From: Methanothermobacter tenebrarum
Lineage (GTDB): Archaea; Methanobacteriota; Methanobacteria; Methanobacteriales; DSM-23052
Reading direction: 5' to 3'
NCBI RefSeq assembly: GCF_003264935.1
Contig: NZ_QLOE01000002.1
Location: 149,374-213,373 of the forward strand
Length of the DNA stretch: 64,000 nucleotides
Both the position numbers and the translations under genes were made by a program. Below the pieces are notes generated by a model. It was not told where the DNA came from, searched no databases, and worked only from the letters and a program-made list of their open reading frames with translations. Positions 39,306 through 49,146 of the stretch are shown piece after piece; position 1 is the stretch's first letter; every line of letters starts with the position of its first letter.

Positions 39306-40040
39306 CTATTCTTCGGCTTCTAAGCGTGGGGCGAGGAGGAAGCTTAATTCGCCTTCATCATTTGGCATTTTTAATGTCAACTTGAGGGGCATATCATTTC
39401 CAAGGTTTATAATGGCTGTTTCACTGAATCGATCAGCTTTTAGCATCTCTTTGATCTTGTCGAGTGAATATACGCTCCTTGCGGGTTCTTTTATTTTTTC
39501 GCCATGATAATATTCTATCATGGCATCGCCAAATTCTCCTGTGGAAGATACTATGAATTTCTCTTCGTCAACCTTGAAGGTGATCTTATCAGAGAATATG
39601 TCAATATCTGCTATCGCATCCTTCAAGAGCGAGAATGGGACCTCAAACTCGTTTTCATATCCTATCTCTGGGGGCTGGGGAGTTTCGTATTCGATATCTA
39701 TTAATCTTATCTTGAATTGGCGTGTGGCCTCGCCTTCAAATGTTAATATAAGGTTGGTATCATCACTTGTGATTATTAAACGATCACCTGCCCGGGCGCG
39801 TCTAAGGACCTTCATGAGCTCCTCTGTATCCACGTTAATCTTCTCAGGTTCTGGGCATTCATATTCATCGAATAGTTCCTTATGGAGTTCAAGGTGTACG
39901 AAGGTTATATGGCTCCTGTCAAGGGCATCTAAGCGCATGCCTTCACTGTCTACTTGTATTTGGACTTCATCAACAATCGATGAAATAGCATCAAAACTTG
40001 TCTTTAAAATGTTAGGGTCATTCAATTCCGCCTTAAACAT
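39306..40040 (-). CDS. pcn: DNA polymerase sliding clamp PCNA
   Basis: The 244-residue clamp forms a trimer around DNA. Visible features are [18 protein letters not shown] (front beta strand and interdomain loop region), the acidic IDVDTEEL-like [12 protein letters not shown], the interdomain connector, and a C-terminal [13 protein letters not shown] that makes the docking pocket edge. Length and order are normal for a single euryarchaeal PCNA. EndoQ, Ogg and an XPD-like helicase in this window are potential partners. Confidence 0.96.
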   Translation of the reverse strand: MFKAELNDPNILKTSFDAISSIVDEVQIQVDSEGMRLDALDRSHITFVHLELHKELFDEYECPEPEKINVDTEELMKVLRRARAGDRLIITSDDTNLILTFEGEATRQFKIRLIDIEYETPQPPEIGYENEFEVPFSLLKDAIADIDIFSDKITFKVDEEKFIVSSTGEFGDAMIEYYHGEKIKEPARSVYSLDKIKEMLKADRFSETAIINLGNDMPLKLTLKMPNDEGELSFLLAPRLEAEE

Positions 40041-40108
40041 TCATAGTCCTCCTCAATTTTTCTCTTTAAAATTTCCTGTAGGGGGTGGGATACACTCCTC
40101 ATGAGGGA

Positions 40109-40483
40109 TTATTCGATGTTATTCTTTTTATCTTTTTTATCCTTTTCATTTTCAATAGCTTTCATCTCAGTATACATGTCGGCTAAGGGCGTTTTTGAAA
40201 TGATTTTCTCTTTCAGTGCGGTTACTATAACTAGGATCCCTATTATCATGAGGAAGATTGCCATGACGGCGTGTTCACCAAATATGACATTATCTGCTAC
40301 TTTTTTAACGGGTGAATTCAAGTATAAGATGCCTGATATGAGAAATAGTATGCCTATGAAAATGCCACCATATAATATAATTTCGTCCTTTTTATCCTCT
40401 AGAATTTTCCTAGTTTTTTTTAATCCTATTATATCCTGTGGGTTGTATTTTTTGAATTCTATCTTGGGGATATTCTTTTTCAA
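40109..40483 (-). CDS. Two-helix membrane protein of unknown function
   Basis: The 124-residue protein has a basic N-terminal arm of 35 residues, two hydrophobic helices (residues 36-55, GIFIGILFLISGILYLN, and 71-90, VMAIFLMIIGILVIVTAL) and a lysine/aspartate-rich tail. No family is recognised. It follows tfs on the same strand by 25 bases, starting with TTG. No good ATG start exists, so the exact start is uncertain. Confidence 0.5.
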   Translation of the reverse strand: MKKNIPKIEFKKYNPQDIIGLKKTRKILEDKKDEIILYGGIFIGILFLISGILYLNSPVKKVADNVIFGEHAVMAIFLMIIGILVIVTALKEKIISKTPLADMYTEMKAIENEKDKKDKKNNIE

Positions 40484-40508
40484 ATCTTTGAAGATTTTAT
40501 TGGAGTCT

Positions 40509-40823
40509 TTAATCGTATTCCCTCCATGTATATTTACATTTGGTGCATCTTAAGAAGCGTGTTTCGGCTTCATCAGCCCTTCTTGTCTGTTGCATCCACC
40601 AAAAAGCTTCTTTGTTCCCACATTTAGGACATTCGGCCTTGGTTGTGGGGAGGGTTCTAACATCTTCACCTGTGAATATGACGCTTTCCTTGCTTTCAAT
40701 TTTCTCGGCTATCTTGTACTTGTCTGATAATTCCCTTGTTATCTTCTTTTCATATCCACATTTACATTTAAACTTTTTTTTGTCTGAGAACATTATAGCT
40801 CCACATTTTGGACAAAATTCCAT
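40509..40823 (-). CDS. tfs: Transcription factor S (TFIIS/RPB9-like transcript cleavage factor)
   Basis: TFS stimulates RNA cleavage by stalled RNA polymerase. The 104-residue protein has an N-terminal zinc ribbon (CPKCG and CKCGY) and a C-terminal ribbon (CPKCG and [12 protein letters not shown]). The C-terminal domain holds the catalytic DE loop in [22 protein letters not shown] is a strong ribosome site. Confidence 0.95.
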   Translation of the reverse strand: MEFCPKCGAIMFSDKKKFKCKCGYEKKITRELSDKYKIAEKIESKESVIFTGEDVRTLPTTKAECPKCGNKEAFWWMQQTRRADEAETRFLRCTKCKYTWREYD

Positions 40824-40893
40824 CTTCTTCCTCCCTAATTATGAAAAAATTATTCTTTGATATTTTTACCAGTGACCTCTATTCTGTACATTT

Positions 40894-41322
40894 TTACTTT
40901 TTATAATTTTTTATGAAGTTGTATGCATCCCTAAGTATTATGGCATGATCAAATGCTAATTTTATCTTCTTCAGTTCTTCCCATTTGAACTTGGAAACTT
41001 CACTGGCATCTGTATCTGCTTTTAATTTTCCACCGATTTGATGGGCTATGAAACATATGCTTATAACATGCCCACGGGGGTCGCGATCTGGATCTGAATA
41101 GACACCTAACAGATGATCTAATTCCACTTTTAAACCTGTCTCTTCATATGCTTCTCTTAAGGCCGCTTCCTCAACCTTCTCCCCATACTCTACGAAGCCG
41201 CCTGGGATCGCCCAGAACCCTTTATATGGGTTCTTTTTCCTTTTAATGAGTATGATATTATCATCGGGGCAGATGATAACAATATCCACTGTTAGGAGAG
41301 GATTCTTGTATATTTCGATCAC
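40894..41322 (-). CDS. Nudix hydrolase, ADP-ribose pyrophosphatase-like
   Basis: The 142-residue enzyme contains a full Nudix box, GGFVEYGEKVEEAALREAYE followed by ETGL, at about residues 41-64. The surroundings (IPGG before the box and a conserved HVISICFIAH after) resemble archaeal ADP-ribose pyrophosphatases such as MJ1149. The substrate is inferred. The DUF99 gene lies nine bases upstream on the same strand, so this gene follows it in one operon. Confidence 0.85.
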   Translation of the reverse strand: MIEIYKNPLLTVDIVIICPDDNIILIKRKKNPYKGFWAIPGGFVEYGEKVEEAALREAYEETGLKVELDHLLGVYSDPDRDPRGHVISICFIAHQIGGKLKADTDASEVSKFKWEELKKIKLAFDHAIILRDAYNFIKNYKK

Positions 41323-41331
41323 CTTCTATGT

Positions 41332-41931
41332 CTAGGCGTTACCCTTTGATTCGCCCTTTTCAACTCCTGCTGCGATAAGATGGGCTGCTCTTATAGGCTC
41401 TGGGATCGCGCTCCTTGTGGTTGAAATTCTAACTATCTCTATGGCATCCTCCAATTTTATACCCTTCACTTGTATGTAGATGGTGTCATCATCCTTTACT
41501 GGGTATATTTTACCAGCTCTTTTTATGGCATCCCATCGCCACTCCCAATCTTCAAATTTTCCTTTGAGGGCTCTTTTTATCTTTTTGAAATCAGGTATTT
41601 TCCTTATAACAACTATAACTGGCAATCCAGTCTCTTTGAATACTTTTTCCACGTCAACGACATTGAAACCGCCTAGTGTTATCCCATCTAACATTATAAC
41701 ACCTAATTGGTCGAGGTGTCTTGAATTTTTAACCATTTCAATTATCTTAGAGGTAGAATCAGTTCCATCAACTTTTATATGGGTTGTTAGGACACCATCC
41801 AACCATGAACCGCCCCTAAAGACGGTGCCAACAACTAGGACATCATCTTTACTATGGGGTGTGAATGGGGCGTCATCGATACCCAAGATTCTTATCTCAG
41901 ATTTTATCTTCCTGAATCTTTTCTCTTTCAT
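41332..41931 (-). CDS. DUF99/UPF0215 family protein
   Basis: The 199-residue protein has the DUF99 signature [13 protein letters not shown] at residues 14-26 and [16 protein letters not shown] in the middle, with a conserved [15 protein letters not shown] near the end. The fold is related to endonuclease V, but family members lack tested activity. The start overlaps the rpo11 stop by four bases. It sits in an operon with RNA polymerase subunit and exosome genes. Confidence 0.82.
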   Translation of the reverse strand: MKEKRFRKIKSEIRILGIDDAPFTPHSKDDVLVVGTVFRGGSWLDGVLTTHIKVDGTDSTSKIIEMVKNSRHLDQLGVIMLDGITLGGFNVVDVEKVFKETGLPVIVVIRKIPDFKKIKRALKGKFEDWEWRWDAIKRAGKIYPVKDDDTIYIQVKGIKLEDAIEIVRISTTRSAIPEPIRAAHLIAAGVEKGESKGNA

Positions 41932-42191
41932 GGACTAGACCGCTCTATGAGGTCTTTGAATTCTTTAGACCTTTCTTTAAGCGTCTTAGCAGCCTTTTTA
42001 AGGGATTTTCGAGGGTTATCCCCTCTTATGTACATGTGGGGTTCCCCTATTATGGGATGGTCTATGGAATATGCTACGGCTTTCACGGTTTCGTCTTCTA
42101 GGAGGATTTTGCGCAAAGCATTACAGAGTGTGTGGGTTTCGCCTTCAAGTATTATTTCCATTTCATCCTTTTCGTCGCGGATAATCTTCAC
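41928..42191 (-). CDS. rpo11: RNA polymerase subunit Rpo11 (L)
   Basis: The 87-residue subunit pairs with Rpo3 in the assembly platform of RNA polymerase. [20 protein letters not shown] and [14 protein letters not shown] are the alpha-like motifs. GTG 42191 is the start, with CTCC-rich DNA on the plus strand giving GGAGGGAAA just before it. The open frame to 42257 would overlap csl4. Confidence 0.95.
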   Translation of the reverse strand: MKIIRDEKDEMEIILEGETHTLCNALRKILLEDETVKAVAYSIDHPIIGEPHMYIRGDNPRKSLKKAAKTLKERSKEFKDLIERSSP

Positions 42192-42207
42192 TTTCCCTCC
42201 TCCAATA

Positions 42208-42780
42208 CTATTTGAGCCTATAGTCTGTGGAGAGTTTCCTCTTCTCCCTGTTTCCACAATTTGGGCAGATAACTTCGTCTTTTCCTACTTTTTTCATGAA
42301 GTGTCTGCAACGGGTGCACATAGCCTTTATAACTCCTAGGCTTTTCTGGGTGGTTTGGAGGTCTATGCCAGTTAATCCCACTAGTCTGCTTACACGAGCC
42401 TCGACTATGTCACCTATCCTAAAGGCTTCTGTCAACTTTGATAGGTAGCCATTTGTCGCCTGTGAAATGTGAACTGCACCCACGAATGATGTTACGGGGG
42501 CTCTTGAACTGCCCTTAACATGGTGTATCCTTACTAGGGCCCTTTGACCCTTTACTTCGATAACTTCTCCGATGACTACTACACCTTCTTTTAATATTGG
42601 TGGTGTTTCCGTCTTTGATATGACTTTTATGCGTTTATTTTTCTCATCCCTTGCAACTTCGCCTACAAAGAGCGACTTTATCTTACCCTTTTCTTCGTAT
42701 GTCCCCTCTGCCGGTACGAATTCTTCTATCACCGCTAATGAATCCCCTGGAAAAACAAAATCCCCAGATTTTGCCTTCAT
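42208..42780 (-). CDS. csl4: Exosome RNA-binding subunit Csl4
   Basis: Csl4 caps the archaeal exosome and recruits RNA. The 190-residue protein has an N-terminal domain ([18 protein letters not shown]), an S1 domain with [20 protein letters not shown], and a C-terminal zinc ribbon with CTRCRHFM and [21 protein letters not shown] precedes ATG 42780. A TTG at 42783 is in frame. It leads the csl4-rpo11-DUF99-Nudix operon, with an AT-rich promoter gap upstream. Confidence 0.95.
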   Translation of the reverse strand: MKAKSGDFVFPGDSLAVIEEFVPAEGTYEEKGKIKSLFVGEVARDEKNKRIKVISKTETPPILKEGVVVIGEVIEVKGQRALVRIHHVKGSSRAPVTSFVGAVHISQATNGYLSKLTEAFRIGDIVEARVSRLVGLTGIDLQTTQKSLGVIKAMCTRCRHFMKKVGKDEVICPNCGNREKRKLSTDYRLK

Positions 42781-42870
42781 CAATTCACCTCAATAAGATT
42801 AATATAAAAAAATAGTGTGAGTCCTTCTAAATCTACATTTTTTATCTTCTCATATATATACTTTGTATCC

Positions 42871-43860
42871 CTAGAATATGATCTCATCCAAGGTATAATC
42901 TTCCCATCTCCTTTTATCAAGGGCTATCTCCAATTCTATAGGGGTTAAAATAGGCCTATCATACAAATGATAATCATCTATAGGCATTCTTGGACAAGCA
43001 GAAACCACAAAAGCATCCAATTCCCTGAATGGGACGAGTAACTCTGGTGAAATATCCTCTAATATTATTATAAACGCTTCTCTTCCAGACTCTTCAAGCA
43101 TCTGCTTCAAGTTGAGAGCCAATGATAGCCTCTCCTGGCCCTTCTTAGATGACATTATAACCCCCCATTTCTCAGCTTCTCTCGCCCTTGTAATGGCCGC
43201 GAATCTTATTCTTAAAATCCTATCAGCGAAATCCTCAATGCTTTTCGCCTCTCCAGTGTATGGATCTGCCGCGATAACTGGTTTCCCTGTGGATAATCTT
43301 ATACCAAGAGGGTGGAAATCTCCACTACCAATAAATAGGTAAGCATCCACGTTTAATTTTTTAACCGATGAGAAATTACAACCTAAAACTTGCCCCCTCC
43401 TCGTACCAACCCCTTCATCTGAGAGAACCCTCTTTCCATGATCTTCCAAAAATTTTATGGCCTCATCAAGTAGGTGTAAGTGTTGGGTGGTGGTGGCCAC
43501 TCCTATCTTTTCATATCCAGATAATAATCTGAGAGATGATCTGAGGGCTGGTATTATATCAATTTTAGCGTATGCTTCCACGAAGATGACTGGGATCTTA
43601 TAATCGAGTGGTAAAGGTGTGTGACCATAATGTATTAGAAGATCCACTATATTTTCTAGTTTGGTATCTGCAATGTCACATGCACCATAACATGGATCGG
43701 CGGATATTATAACAGTGACCTCGAGTTCTTTTTCGAGTTGCCGGACTAGCTTTAGTGCATGGATTTTAAGGCCGTCTGGGAACTGTAATCCTATTATCCT
43801 GGGATTATACTCTTTAATCTTTTCTATGACTTTGCGTGTTTCAAATTGGTAATCTGCCAA
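42871..43860 (-). CDS. dph2: Diphthamide biosynthesis radical enzyme Dph2
   Basis: Archaeal Dph2 uses a [4Fe-4S] cluster and SAM to put a 3-amino-3-carboxypropyl group on the EF2 histidine. The 329-residue protein shows IIGLQFPDGLK, ADPCYGACD (first cluster Cys), RRGQVLGCNFSS (second) and VVSACPRMPIDDY (third) in three repeated domains. It lies one base behind the purine phosphoribosyltransferase gene. Confidence 0.95.
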   Translation of the reverse strand: MADYQFETRKVIEKIKEYNPRIIGLQFPDGLKIHALKLVRQLEKELEVTVIISADPCYGACDIADTKLENIVDLLIHYGHTPLPLDYKIPVIFVEAYAKIDIIPALRSSLRLLSGYEKIGVATTTQHLHLLDEAIKFLEDHGKRVLSDEGVGTRRGQVLGCNFSSVKKLNVDAYLFIGSGDFHPLGIRLSTGKPVIAADPYTGEAKSIEDFADRILRIRFAAITRAREAEKWGVIMSSKKGQERLSLALNLKQMLEESGREAFIIILEDISPELLVPFRELDAFVVSACPRMPIDDYHLYDRPILTPIELEIALDKRRWEDYTLDEIIF

Positions 43861-43861
43861 T

Positions 43862-44431
43862 CTAGGCCTCCTCTGGGGGGCTTGTTATTATTTTATCATC
43901 GACGATATCCACTTTTATCAGTGTGTTTATTTTGTAGCCTGTTTTTTCTTCTACGAGTTTTTTACCTTCGCCTTTTTCTATTATAACTATGACTTTAGCC
44001 ACTTCTACGTCCATTTTTTTGAGAGCTTCTAGGACTGCTAATAGTGTCCCCCCAGTACTTACAACGTCGTCTATGACAAGGAGTCTGTCACCTTTTTTGA
44101 TGCCGTTGATGTATAATTCTCCTTCACTGTATCCTGTGGTTTGGTGGACTGCGACTTCGCCTGGGAGGCCGTATTCGCGTTTTCTTACAACGACGAATGG
44201 TATTCTTGTTTTAAGTGACAATGCTGTGGCAAGGTGGATGCCCATGGCCTCTATACACACTATCTTATCAACATCTAGAGTATAGCGTCTTGTTATCTCA
44301 TCAACCACCTCTTCCAGCATTTCAGGGGTTGTGAGTGGTATTCCATCGGTTATTGGGTGCACGAAGTAATTATACTCTCCTTTTTTTATGATGGGTGCTT
44401 TTTTCAATGTTTTCTCCAATATTTTTAGCAT
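43862..44431 (-). CDS. hpt: Hypoxanthine/guanine phosphoribosyltransferase
   Basis: The 189-residue purine salvage enzyme has the PRPP-binding loop [14 protein letters not shown] near residue 110 and [21 protein letters not shown] earlier as in archaeal HPRTs. It converts hypoxanthine or guanine to IMP or GMP. I use ATG 44431, which has GTGATGGAA just upstream. ATG 44437 and GTG 44440 are in frame. It is divergent from srp54 across a TATA-containing gap. Confidence 0.9.
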   Translation of the reverse strand: MLKILEKTLKKAPIIKKGEYNYFVHPITDGIPLTTPEMLEEVVDEITRRYTLDVDKIVCIEAMGIHLATALSLKTRIPFVVVRKREYGLPGEVAVHQTTGYSEGELYINGIKKGDRLLVIDDVVSTGGTLLAVLEALKKMDVEVAKVIVIIEKGEGKKLVEEKTGYKINTLIKVDIVDDKIITSPPEEA

Positions 44432-44526
44432 TTCCATCACAGGATTTCATATTCGATAAATATAAATTTATGATATCTCTAATATAGTTTTGTAGTTATT
44501 AATCTAATTTTCTCATAGTGATTATC

Positions 44527-45858
44527 ATGTTAGGCAAACTAGGCAAGAGTCTTGCAAAGACCATGAAAAAATTGGCAGGGATGACCATAGTAGATGAAGA
44601 AGTGGTGAAAGAGGTTATAAAGGATATACAACGTGCACTAATCCAAGCAGATGTTAATATAAAACTAGTATTCAAATTATCCAAGTCAATAGAAGAAAGA
44701 GCCCTCAATGAAGAACCTCCAAAGGGTGTCACCCCAAAAGAGCATATCATAAGGATAGTATACGAAGAAATGGTGAAACTTGTTGGAGAAACTCCAAAGC
44801 CCCTCAAAATAGACAAAAAACCATATAAGATACTCTTCATAGGACTGCAAGGGAGTGGTAAAACAACCACCATAGGTAAGTTAAGCCGCCACCTCCAAAA
44901 GAAAGGACTGAACACAGCCATAGTATGCACAGACACATGGAGACCAGCCGCATTTGACCAGTTAAAACAACTCACACAAGAGATCAACATACCAGTTTAT
45001 GGAGAACCAGAAAACAAAAACCCGCTAGAAATCGCGAATAAAGGACTTGAAAAATTCAAAGACTACGACGTCATAATCTTTGACACGGCAGGACGCCACA
45101 AAGAAGAAAAACACCTACTCGAAGAAATGGAGCAACTATCAACTGCAATCAAACCAGATGAGACAATACTCGTAATCGACGGTACAATAGGACAACAAGC
45201 AAAAGAACAAGCCCGAGCATTCTCCCAGAGCACCCCAGTTGGGTCAATAATAGTGACAAAACTTGACGGATCAGCCAAGGGTGGTGGCGCATTATCAGCA
45301 GTTGCAGAGACAGGAGCCCCAATAAAATTCATAGGCACAGGTGAAAAATTAGAAGATTTCGAGGTATTCGACCCCGAAAGGTTCATATCCAGGCTCCTAG
45401 GAATGGGTGACATCAGAAGCTTGCTAGAAAAAGCAGAAGAAATCGCAGAAGAACAAGAAGTAAGTGAAGAGGCAGTGGACGCCATTCTCACGGGCAGATT
45501 CACCCTAAGGGAGATGAAATCGCAATTCGAGATGATGGGGAAAATGGGGCCATTACAACAAGTTATAAACATGATACCAGGCCTTGATAAACTGCCAAAG
45601 AATGCGCCCGATGCAACAGAAGAAAAAATCAAAAAATACCTTACCATAATGGACTCCATGACAGAATACGAATTGGACCATCCAGAAGCGATCAAACACT
45701 CAAGGATAAAAAGGATTGCAAGGGGCTCAGGCACAAGGAACGAAGATGTTAAAGAACTCCTAAAATATTACAAGGTTACAAAAAAGGCCATGAAAGGCCT
45801 TGGAAGGCGGAACAGGGGAGGTCCGATGGGACAATTAATGAGACAATTCTTACGCTAG
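44527..45858 (+). CDS. srp54: Signal recognition particle protein SRP54
   Basis: SRP54 binds signal sequences and 7S RNA and docks with FtsY. The 443-residue protein has the four-helix N domain, then G1 [11 protein letters not shown]3 [19 protein letters not shown], and the methionine-rich M domain from about residue 300 with [14 protein letters not shown] and [16 protein letters not shown] precedes ATG 44527. The in-frame GTG at 44518 is part of that signal. SRP RNA is not in the window. Confidence 0.96.
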   Translation: MLGKLGKSLAKTMKKLAGMTIVDEEVVKEVIKDIQRALIQADVNIKLVFKLSKSIEERALNEEPPKGVTPKEHIIRIVYEEMVKLVGETPKPLKIDKKPYKILFIGLQGSGKTTTIGKLSRHLQKKGLNTAIVCTDTWRPAAFDQLKQLTQEINIPVYGEPENKNPLEIANKGLEKFKDYDVIIFDTAGRHKEEKHLLEEMEQLSTAIKPDETILVIDGTIGQQAKEQARAFSQSTPVGSIIVTKLDGSAKGGGALSAVAETGAPIKFIGTGEKLEDFEVFDPERFISRLLGMGDIRSLLEKAEEIAEEQEVSEEAVDAILTGRFTLREMKSQFEMMGKMGPLQQVINMIPGLDKLPKNAPDATEEKIKKYLTIMDSMTEYELDHPEAIKHSRIKRIARGSGTRNEDVKELLKYYKVTKKAMKGLGRRNRGGPMGQLMRQFLR

Positions 45859-45868
45859 GGAGTCAAAG

Positions 45869-47071
45869 ATGGAGACCGAAAAGAGACTAGAAAAACTACT
45901 GGACATCACAGATGGGAGCATATGCCCAAATTGTCTTGGACGCAAATTCTCAGATATTCTACCGGGACCAGGTAATGTTAAAAGGGCTGAAAGCCTGATT
46001 GAAACCTTCAAATTAAAAAAATCAACTGTTGAATGCAAAATCTGTAAAGGAATATTAGAAGACCTTGAAAAAACAGCAGACTATGTCGAAGAGAAAATAA
46101 AAAAATTAAACCTTGAATTTTCAACCATACTAGTAGGAAGCAGACTACCAGAAAACCTATTAAGTGCTGATGAAAAGATAAACGAAATATTAAACATAGA
46201 AGTTGAAAGCATAAAAAAAGAAATTAACAGAGAACTCGGGAAAATCCTAAAAAAAAGATTTAATTGTGGAGTAGACTTCGAAAACCCTGATATTGTTGTT
46301 AAGGTTGACTTCAGAAAATCGAAGCCACGAGTATGGATACAGATAAACCCATTATTTATAGAAGGCAGATACAGAAAACTCGTAAGAGGCATACCCCAGA
46401 CCAAATGGCCTTGCAGAGAATGTAAAGGTCGCGGATGTCCAAGGTGCAATTTCACAGGTAAAATGTACCCCACCTCAGTTGAAGAATTAGTCGCAGAGCC
46501 CGCGCTCAAAGCAACCCAAGGTTCAAGGTCAAAATTCCACGGGGCTGGAAGAGAAGATGTTGATGTGAGAATGCTTGGGAGAGGAAGGCCCTTCGTACTC
46601 GAAATTAAAGAACCGAAGATAAGAAAAATAAACTTAAAAAAGATTTCTGATGAAATCAATAAATCCGCTAAAGGCAAGATCCAGGTTCTAGATTTGAAAT
46701 TCTCCAACCGCAACCGTAAAGTAGAAATCAAAACTTCATCTTCTTATAAGATTTACAAGGCAAAGGTAAAATTAAAGGATAAAATCGAACCATCAGCCTT
46801 GGAAAAACTGAAATCTCTAAATTTGATTAAACAAAGAACCCCAAAGAGGGTCGCCCACAGAAGAGCAGACAAGATACGGAAAAGAAGAGTAATCGATATT
46901 AGATGGAATATAATCGACTCTAGAACCTTTGAGGTTATATTAAAGACTGAAGGGGGGCTTTACATAAAAGAGCTTATTTCAGGTGATGATGGAAGGACAA
47001 AACCCAGTGTAAGTGAAATACTTAACACTTCCGCAGAATGCATCGAACTTGACGTCCTAGAAGTTGGATGA
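45869..47071 (+). CDS. pus10: tRNA pseudouridine(54/55) synthase Pus10
   Basis: Pus10 makes pseudouridine at tRNA positions 54 and 55 in archaea. The 400-residue protein has an N-terminal THUMP-like part with zinc cysteines (CPNCLGRKF and CKICKG), then CRECKGRGCPRCNFTGKMYP. The catalytic domain holds GAGREDVDVRMLGRGRPF, with the catalytic Asp in DVD, and a C-terminal GGLYIKELISGDDGRTKPS. It lies ten bases behind srp54. Confidence 0.93.
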   Translation: METEKRLEKLLDITDGSICPNCLGRKFSDILPGPGNVKRAESLIETFKLKKSTVECKICKGILEDLEKTADYVEEKIKKLNLEFSTILVGSRLPENLLSADEKINEILNIEVESIKKEINRELGKILKKRFNCGVDFENPDIVVKVDFRKSKPRVWIQINPLFIEGRYRKLVRGIPQTKWPCRECKGRGCPRCNFTGKMYPTSVEELVAEPALKATQGSRSKFHGAGREDVDVRMLGRGRPFVLEIKEPKIRKINLKKISDEINKSAKGKIQVLDLKFSNRNRKVEIKTSSSYKIYKAKVKLKDKIEPSALEKLKSLNLIKQRTPKRVAHRRADKIRKRRVIDIRWNIIDSRTFEVILKTEGGLYIKELISGDDGRTKPSVSEILNTSAECIELDVLEVG

Positions 47072-47154
47072 TATCCCCCATGTTAGGCTATAGGCACACT
47101 ATTCCATTTTTATCCAAGAACACCAACATTTGCGGCAAATTTCACAATCCAAAA

Positions 47155-47418
47155 CTAACCACTTTTTATGGTGTTAAAAAGGGCGAAAATAACCAGTAAG
47201 TAAGCTATACTTCGGATTATTATAAGGACCAGTGTATTGCTAGGGTATCCTGTCAACTGGGCCAAATGAGACACCCCGAAAAGTCCAAAGGATAAGCCAA
47301 TATAAAATAGGAGGGGATTTTCAAATTTTCGGAACCCCCAATACCCCATTACTAAAATTATCATACAAAATATGAAATTAATGGTAAGTATTGGTTCTAA
47401 AACGATCGGCACATTCAT
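47155..47418 (-). CDS. Small three-helix membrane protein
   Basis: The 87-residue protein has three hydrophobic segments (about residues 9-27, 36-54 and 63-82) joined by short loops with FRKFENP and LAQLTGYPSN. No family is recognised. GAGGTGAATGA is a good ribosome site, and it overlaps the end of a possible upstream 74-residue frame, suggesting coupling. The pus10 stop is 84 bases away on the opposite strand. Confidence 0.62.
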   Translation of the reverse strand: MNVPIVLEPILTINFIFCMIILVMGYWGFRKFENPLLFYIGLSFGLFGVSHLAQLTGYPSNTLVLIIIRSIAYLLVIFALFNTIKSG

Positions 47419-47423
47419 TCACC

Positions 47424-47648
47424 TCATATATTATCTTGTATCTTATACCTATAATAGCTAATAGTAAAATTAAATAAAAAGAATATGTAAGTCCCTAAGA
47501 GAATCTCCCCACGAATACTTGAAAGTGGAGAGTGCCCTCTTCCAAAAGATTTAAAGCATTCCATGCCTAAAGTGAAGTCGCTGTACGGTAATATGAGCAT
47601 CAAATGACCGGAAGAGCAGAGAAACCTCATATCCATGAAGAAAATCAT
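47424..47648 (-). CDS. Possible 74-residue protein with C-terminal membrane helix
   Basis: This open frame ends five bases before the next start and its stop lies within the next ribosome site, as for coupled genes. The C-terminal stretch ILLGTYIFFLFNFTISYYRYK would be a membrane helix. The rest, with RFLCSSGHLM and GRGHSPLSS, matches nothing I know. No clear ribosome site precedes the ATG. The same DNA has several inverted repeats, so it could instead be non-coding. Confidence 0.3.
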   Translation of the reverse strand: MIFFMDMRFLCSSGHLMLILPYSDFTLGMECFKSFGRGHSPLSSIRGEILLGTYIFFLFNFTISYYRYKIQDNI

Positions 47649-47897
47649 ATTAATCCTTGGAGGAAATTTATGGGACAGATCCCCCCCAGTGAGTAGTGGT
47701 GATTTGTCCTAATAGAAGTGGGGGGATCATCTCTAAAATGATAATTCAAATTTTGATGTGGAGGCATTTATGGACTTCCATAATAGTTAGTTACTTAAGT
47801 TGTCAACCCTGAGGGGGAAAATATTTAGGTGAGAAGATAAATAAATCACTGTGTTGTGTGATCATCTAATTTTTTTAAGATCATGGAGGTTTACAAT
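47649..47897. other. Gap upstream of rpl21e with a long hairpin
   Basis: GATCCCCCC at 47678-47686 and GGGGGGATC at 47720-47728 form a perfect nine-base stem around a 33-base loop. AAAATATTTAGG near 47818 and AAGATAAATAAATC near 47835 are TATA candidates for the rpl21e operon. No open frame is convincing. Confidence 0.4.
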
Positions 47898-48188
47898 ATG
47901 AAAAGATCAAAGGGTTTCAGGAGTAAAACAAGACATAAACTTCAAAGGACTAAAAGAGTTGGGAGGACAAATCCTATAACAAGGAAAATCCAAAGTTTCG
48001 AAGTGAATGATCTTGTACATATAATAATAGACCCTAGCATCCACAGGGGACAGCCACATCCACGATTCCATGGCAAAACAGGGCGAATAGTTGATAAAAT
48101 GGGAAAGTCATATGTTGTCACGATAAAAGACGGTAAAAAGGATAAAAAACTCATCGTAAGACCAGAACATCTCCAATTGCAAGAGTGA
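47898..48188 (+). CDS. rpl21e: Large ribosomal subunit protein eL21
   Basis: The 96-residue basic protein begins [17 protein letters not shown] and has the SH3-like core with [23 protein letters not shown] 47898 is preceded by GGAGGTTTACAAT. The frame to 47883 would consume that site. It leads the conserved archaeal cluster rpl21e-rpo4-DUF655-ksgA. Confidence 0.95.
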   Translation: MKRSKGFRSKTRHKLQRTKRVGRTNPITRKIQSFEVNDLVHIIIDPSIHRGQPHPRFHGKTGRIVDKMGKSYVVTIKDGKKDKKLIVRPEHLQLQE

Positions 48189-48191
48189 TCT

Positions 48192-48530
48192 ATGATGATA
48201 GGTAAAAAAGTCGTTGAAACAGAACCGGTGCCCATGGCAGAAGTCAAAGTAATTTTAGAAAAATTCGCAGATAAATATGAATTCACATATGAACAGAACC
48301 TTGCACTTGAACATGTGAAAAAATTCTCTAAGATAGACTATGAGAACGCGCAAAAATTGATAGAAGAACTCACAGAACTTCCTAATATAAAAAAGAAACA
48401 TGCAGTTCGACTTGCAGATCTCATGCCCGAGGATATTGCGGATATCCGTCTAATATTCGCCAAAGAAAGGATACCTATAAAAAATAAAGATTTTGAGAAT
48501 ATCTTGAAAATAATAGAAAAATATAGATAA
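48192..48530 (+). CDS. rpo4: RNA polymerase subunit Rpo4 (F)
   Basis: Rpo4 forms the stalk of RNA polymerase with Rpo7. The 112-residue helical protein starts MMIGKKVVETEPVPMAEVKVIL and has YEQNLALEHVKKFSKID, the Rpb4 signature, and an HRDC-like C-terminal part. GAGTGATCT precedes the ATG. It begins three bases after rpl21e stops. Confidence 0.93.
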   Translation: MMIGKKVVETEPVPMAEVKVILEKFADKYEFTYEQNLALEHVKKFSKIDYENAQKLIEELTELPNIKKKHAVRLADLMPEDIADIRLIFAKERIPIKNKDFENILKIIEKYR

Positions 48531-48555
48531 TACATAATTTTTTGAGTTGGGTCTT

Positions 48556-49146
48556 ATGGAAGAGTATGCCATCATCCTAGACTATCTCCCATTAGGGTAT
48601 GTGAGCGAAGGCCTAGGCGGTTTCAAAAGAAAGCCGGTAGCCCAGGCCATCGGCAAAGACGAGTTCACACTCTTAGAATTAACACCAAAACCTGGTGTGG
48701 ACCTTGAAATACACGAGGAAGTTTATATAGGGAAGGGTAAAAGGGATAAGATAGCTAGGATAAACAGGCGACTCCGCCACAACGAATTAACAGCCACGGC
48801 AAGAGTTGAATTACCCTATGTCATAGAGGAAATTATAAAATCAAATGAGGAAAAGTTCGTCAAATTCTTTAATGAAGCAGGACCCATAAGCACAAGACTC
48901 CACCAATTAGAACTATTACCAGGGATCGGTAAAAAGCACATGTGGGACATCCTCAAGGCGCGTGAAGAAAAAAAATTCGAGAGCTTCGAGGATATTAAAA
49001 AAAGAGTCCCTATGTTAGCAGATCCCGTTAAAATACTCGTTAAAAGGGTTCTCATGGAACTAGATGTTGATAAGGCAAAAAGAGGTAAAAGAAAATACGT
49101 ACTTTTCACAAGACCGCCCAGAAGAAGGGTGGAGCCAAGAAAATAA
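48556..49146 (+). CDS. DUF655 family RNA-binding-like protein
   Basis: The 196-residue protein has an N-terminal OB-like part (EEYAIILDYLPLGYV) and a helix-hairpin-helix region (QLELLPGIGKKHMWDILKAR). It ends in a basic tail, KRGKRKYVLFTRPPRRRVEP. The family is universal in archaea next to rpo4 and ksgA and is suspected to act in rRNA or tRNA handling. ATG 48556 has TTGGGTCTT upstream. A TTG at 48547 is in frame. It overlaps ksgA by one base. Confidence 0.85.
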   Translation: MEEYAIILDYLPLGYVSEGLGGFKRKPVAQAIGKDEFTLLELTPKPGVDLEIHEEVYIGKGKRDKIARINRRLRHNELTATARVELPYVIEEIIKSNEEKFVKFFNEAGPISTRLHQLELLPGIGKKHMWDILKAREEKKFESFEDIKKRVPMLADPVKILVKRVLMELDVDKAKRGKRKYVLFTRPPRRRVEPRK

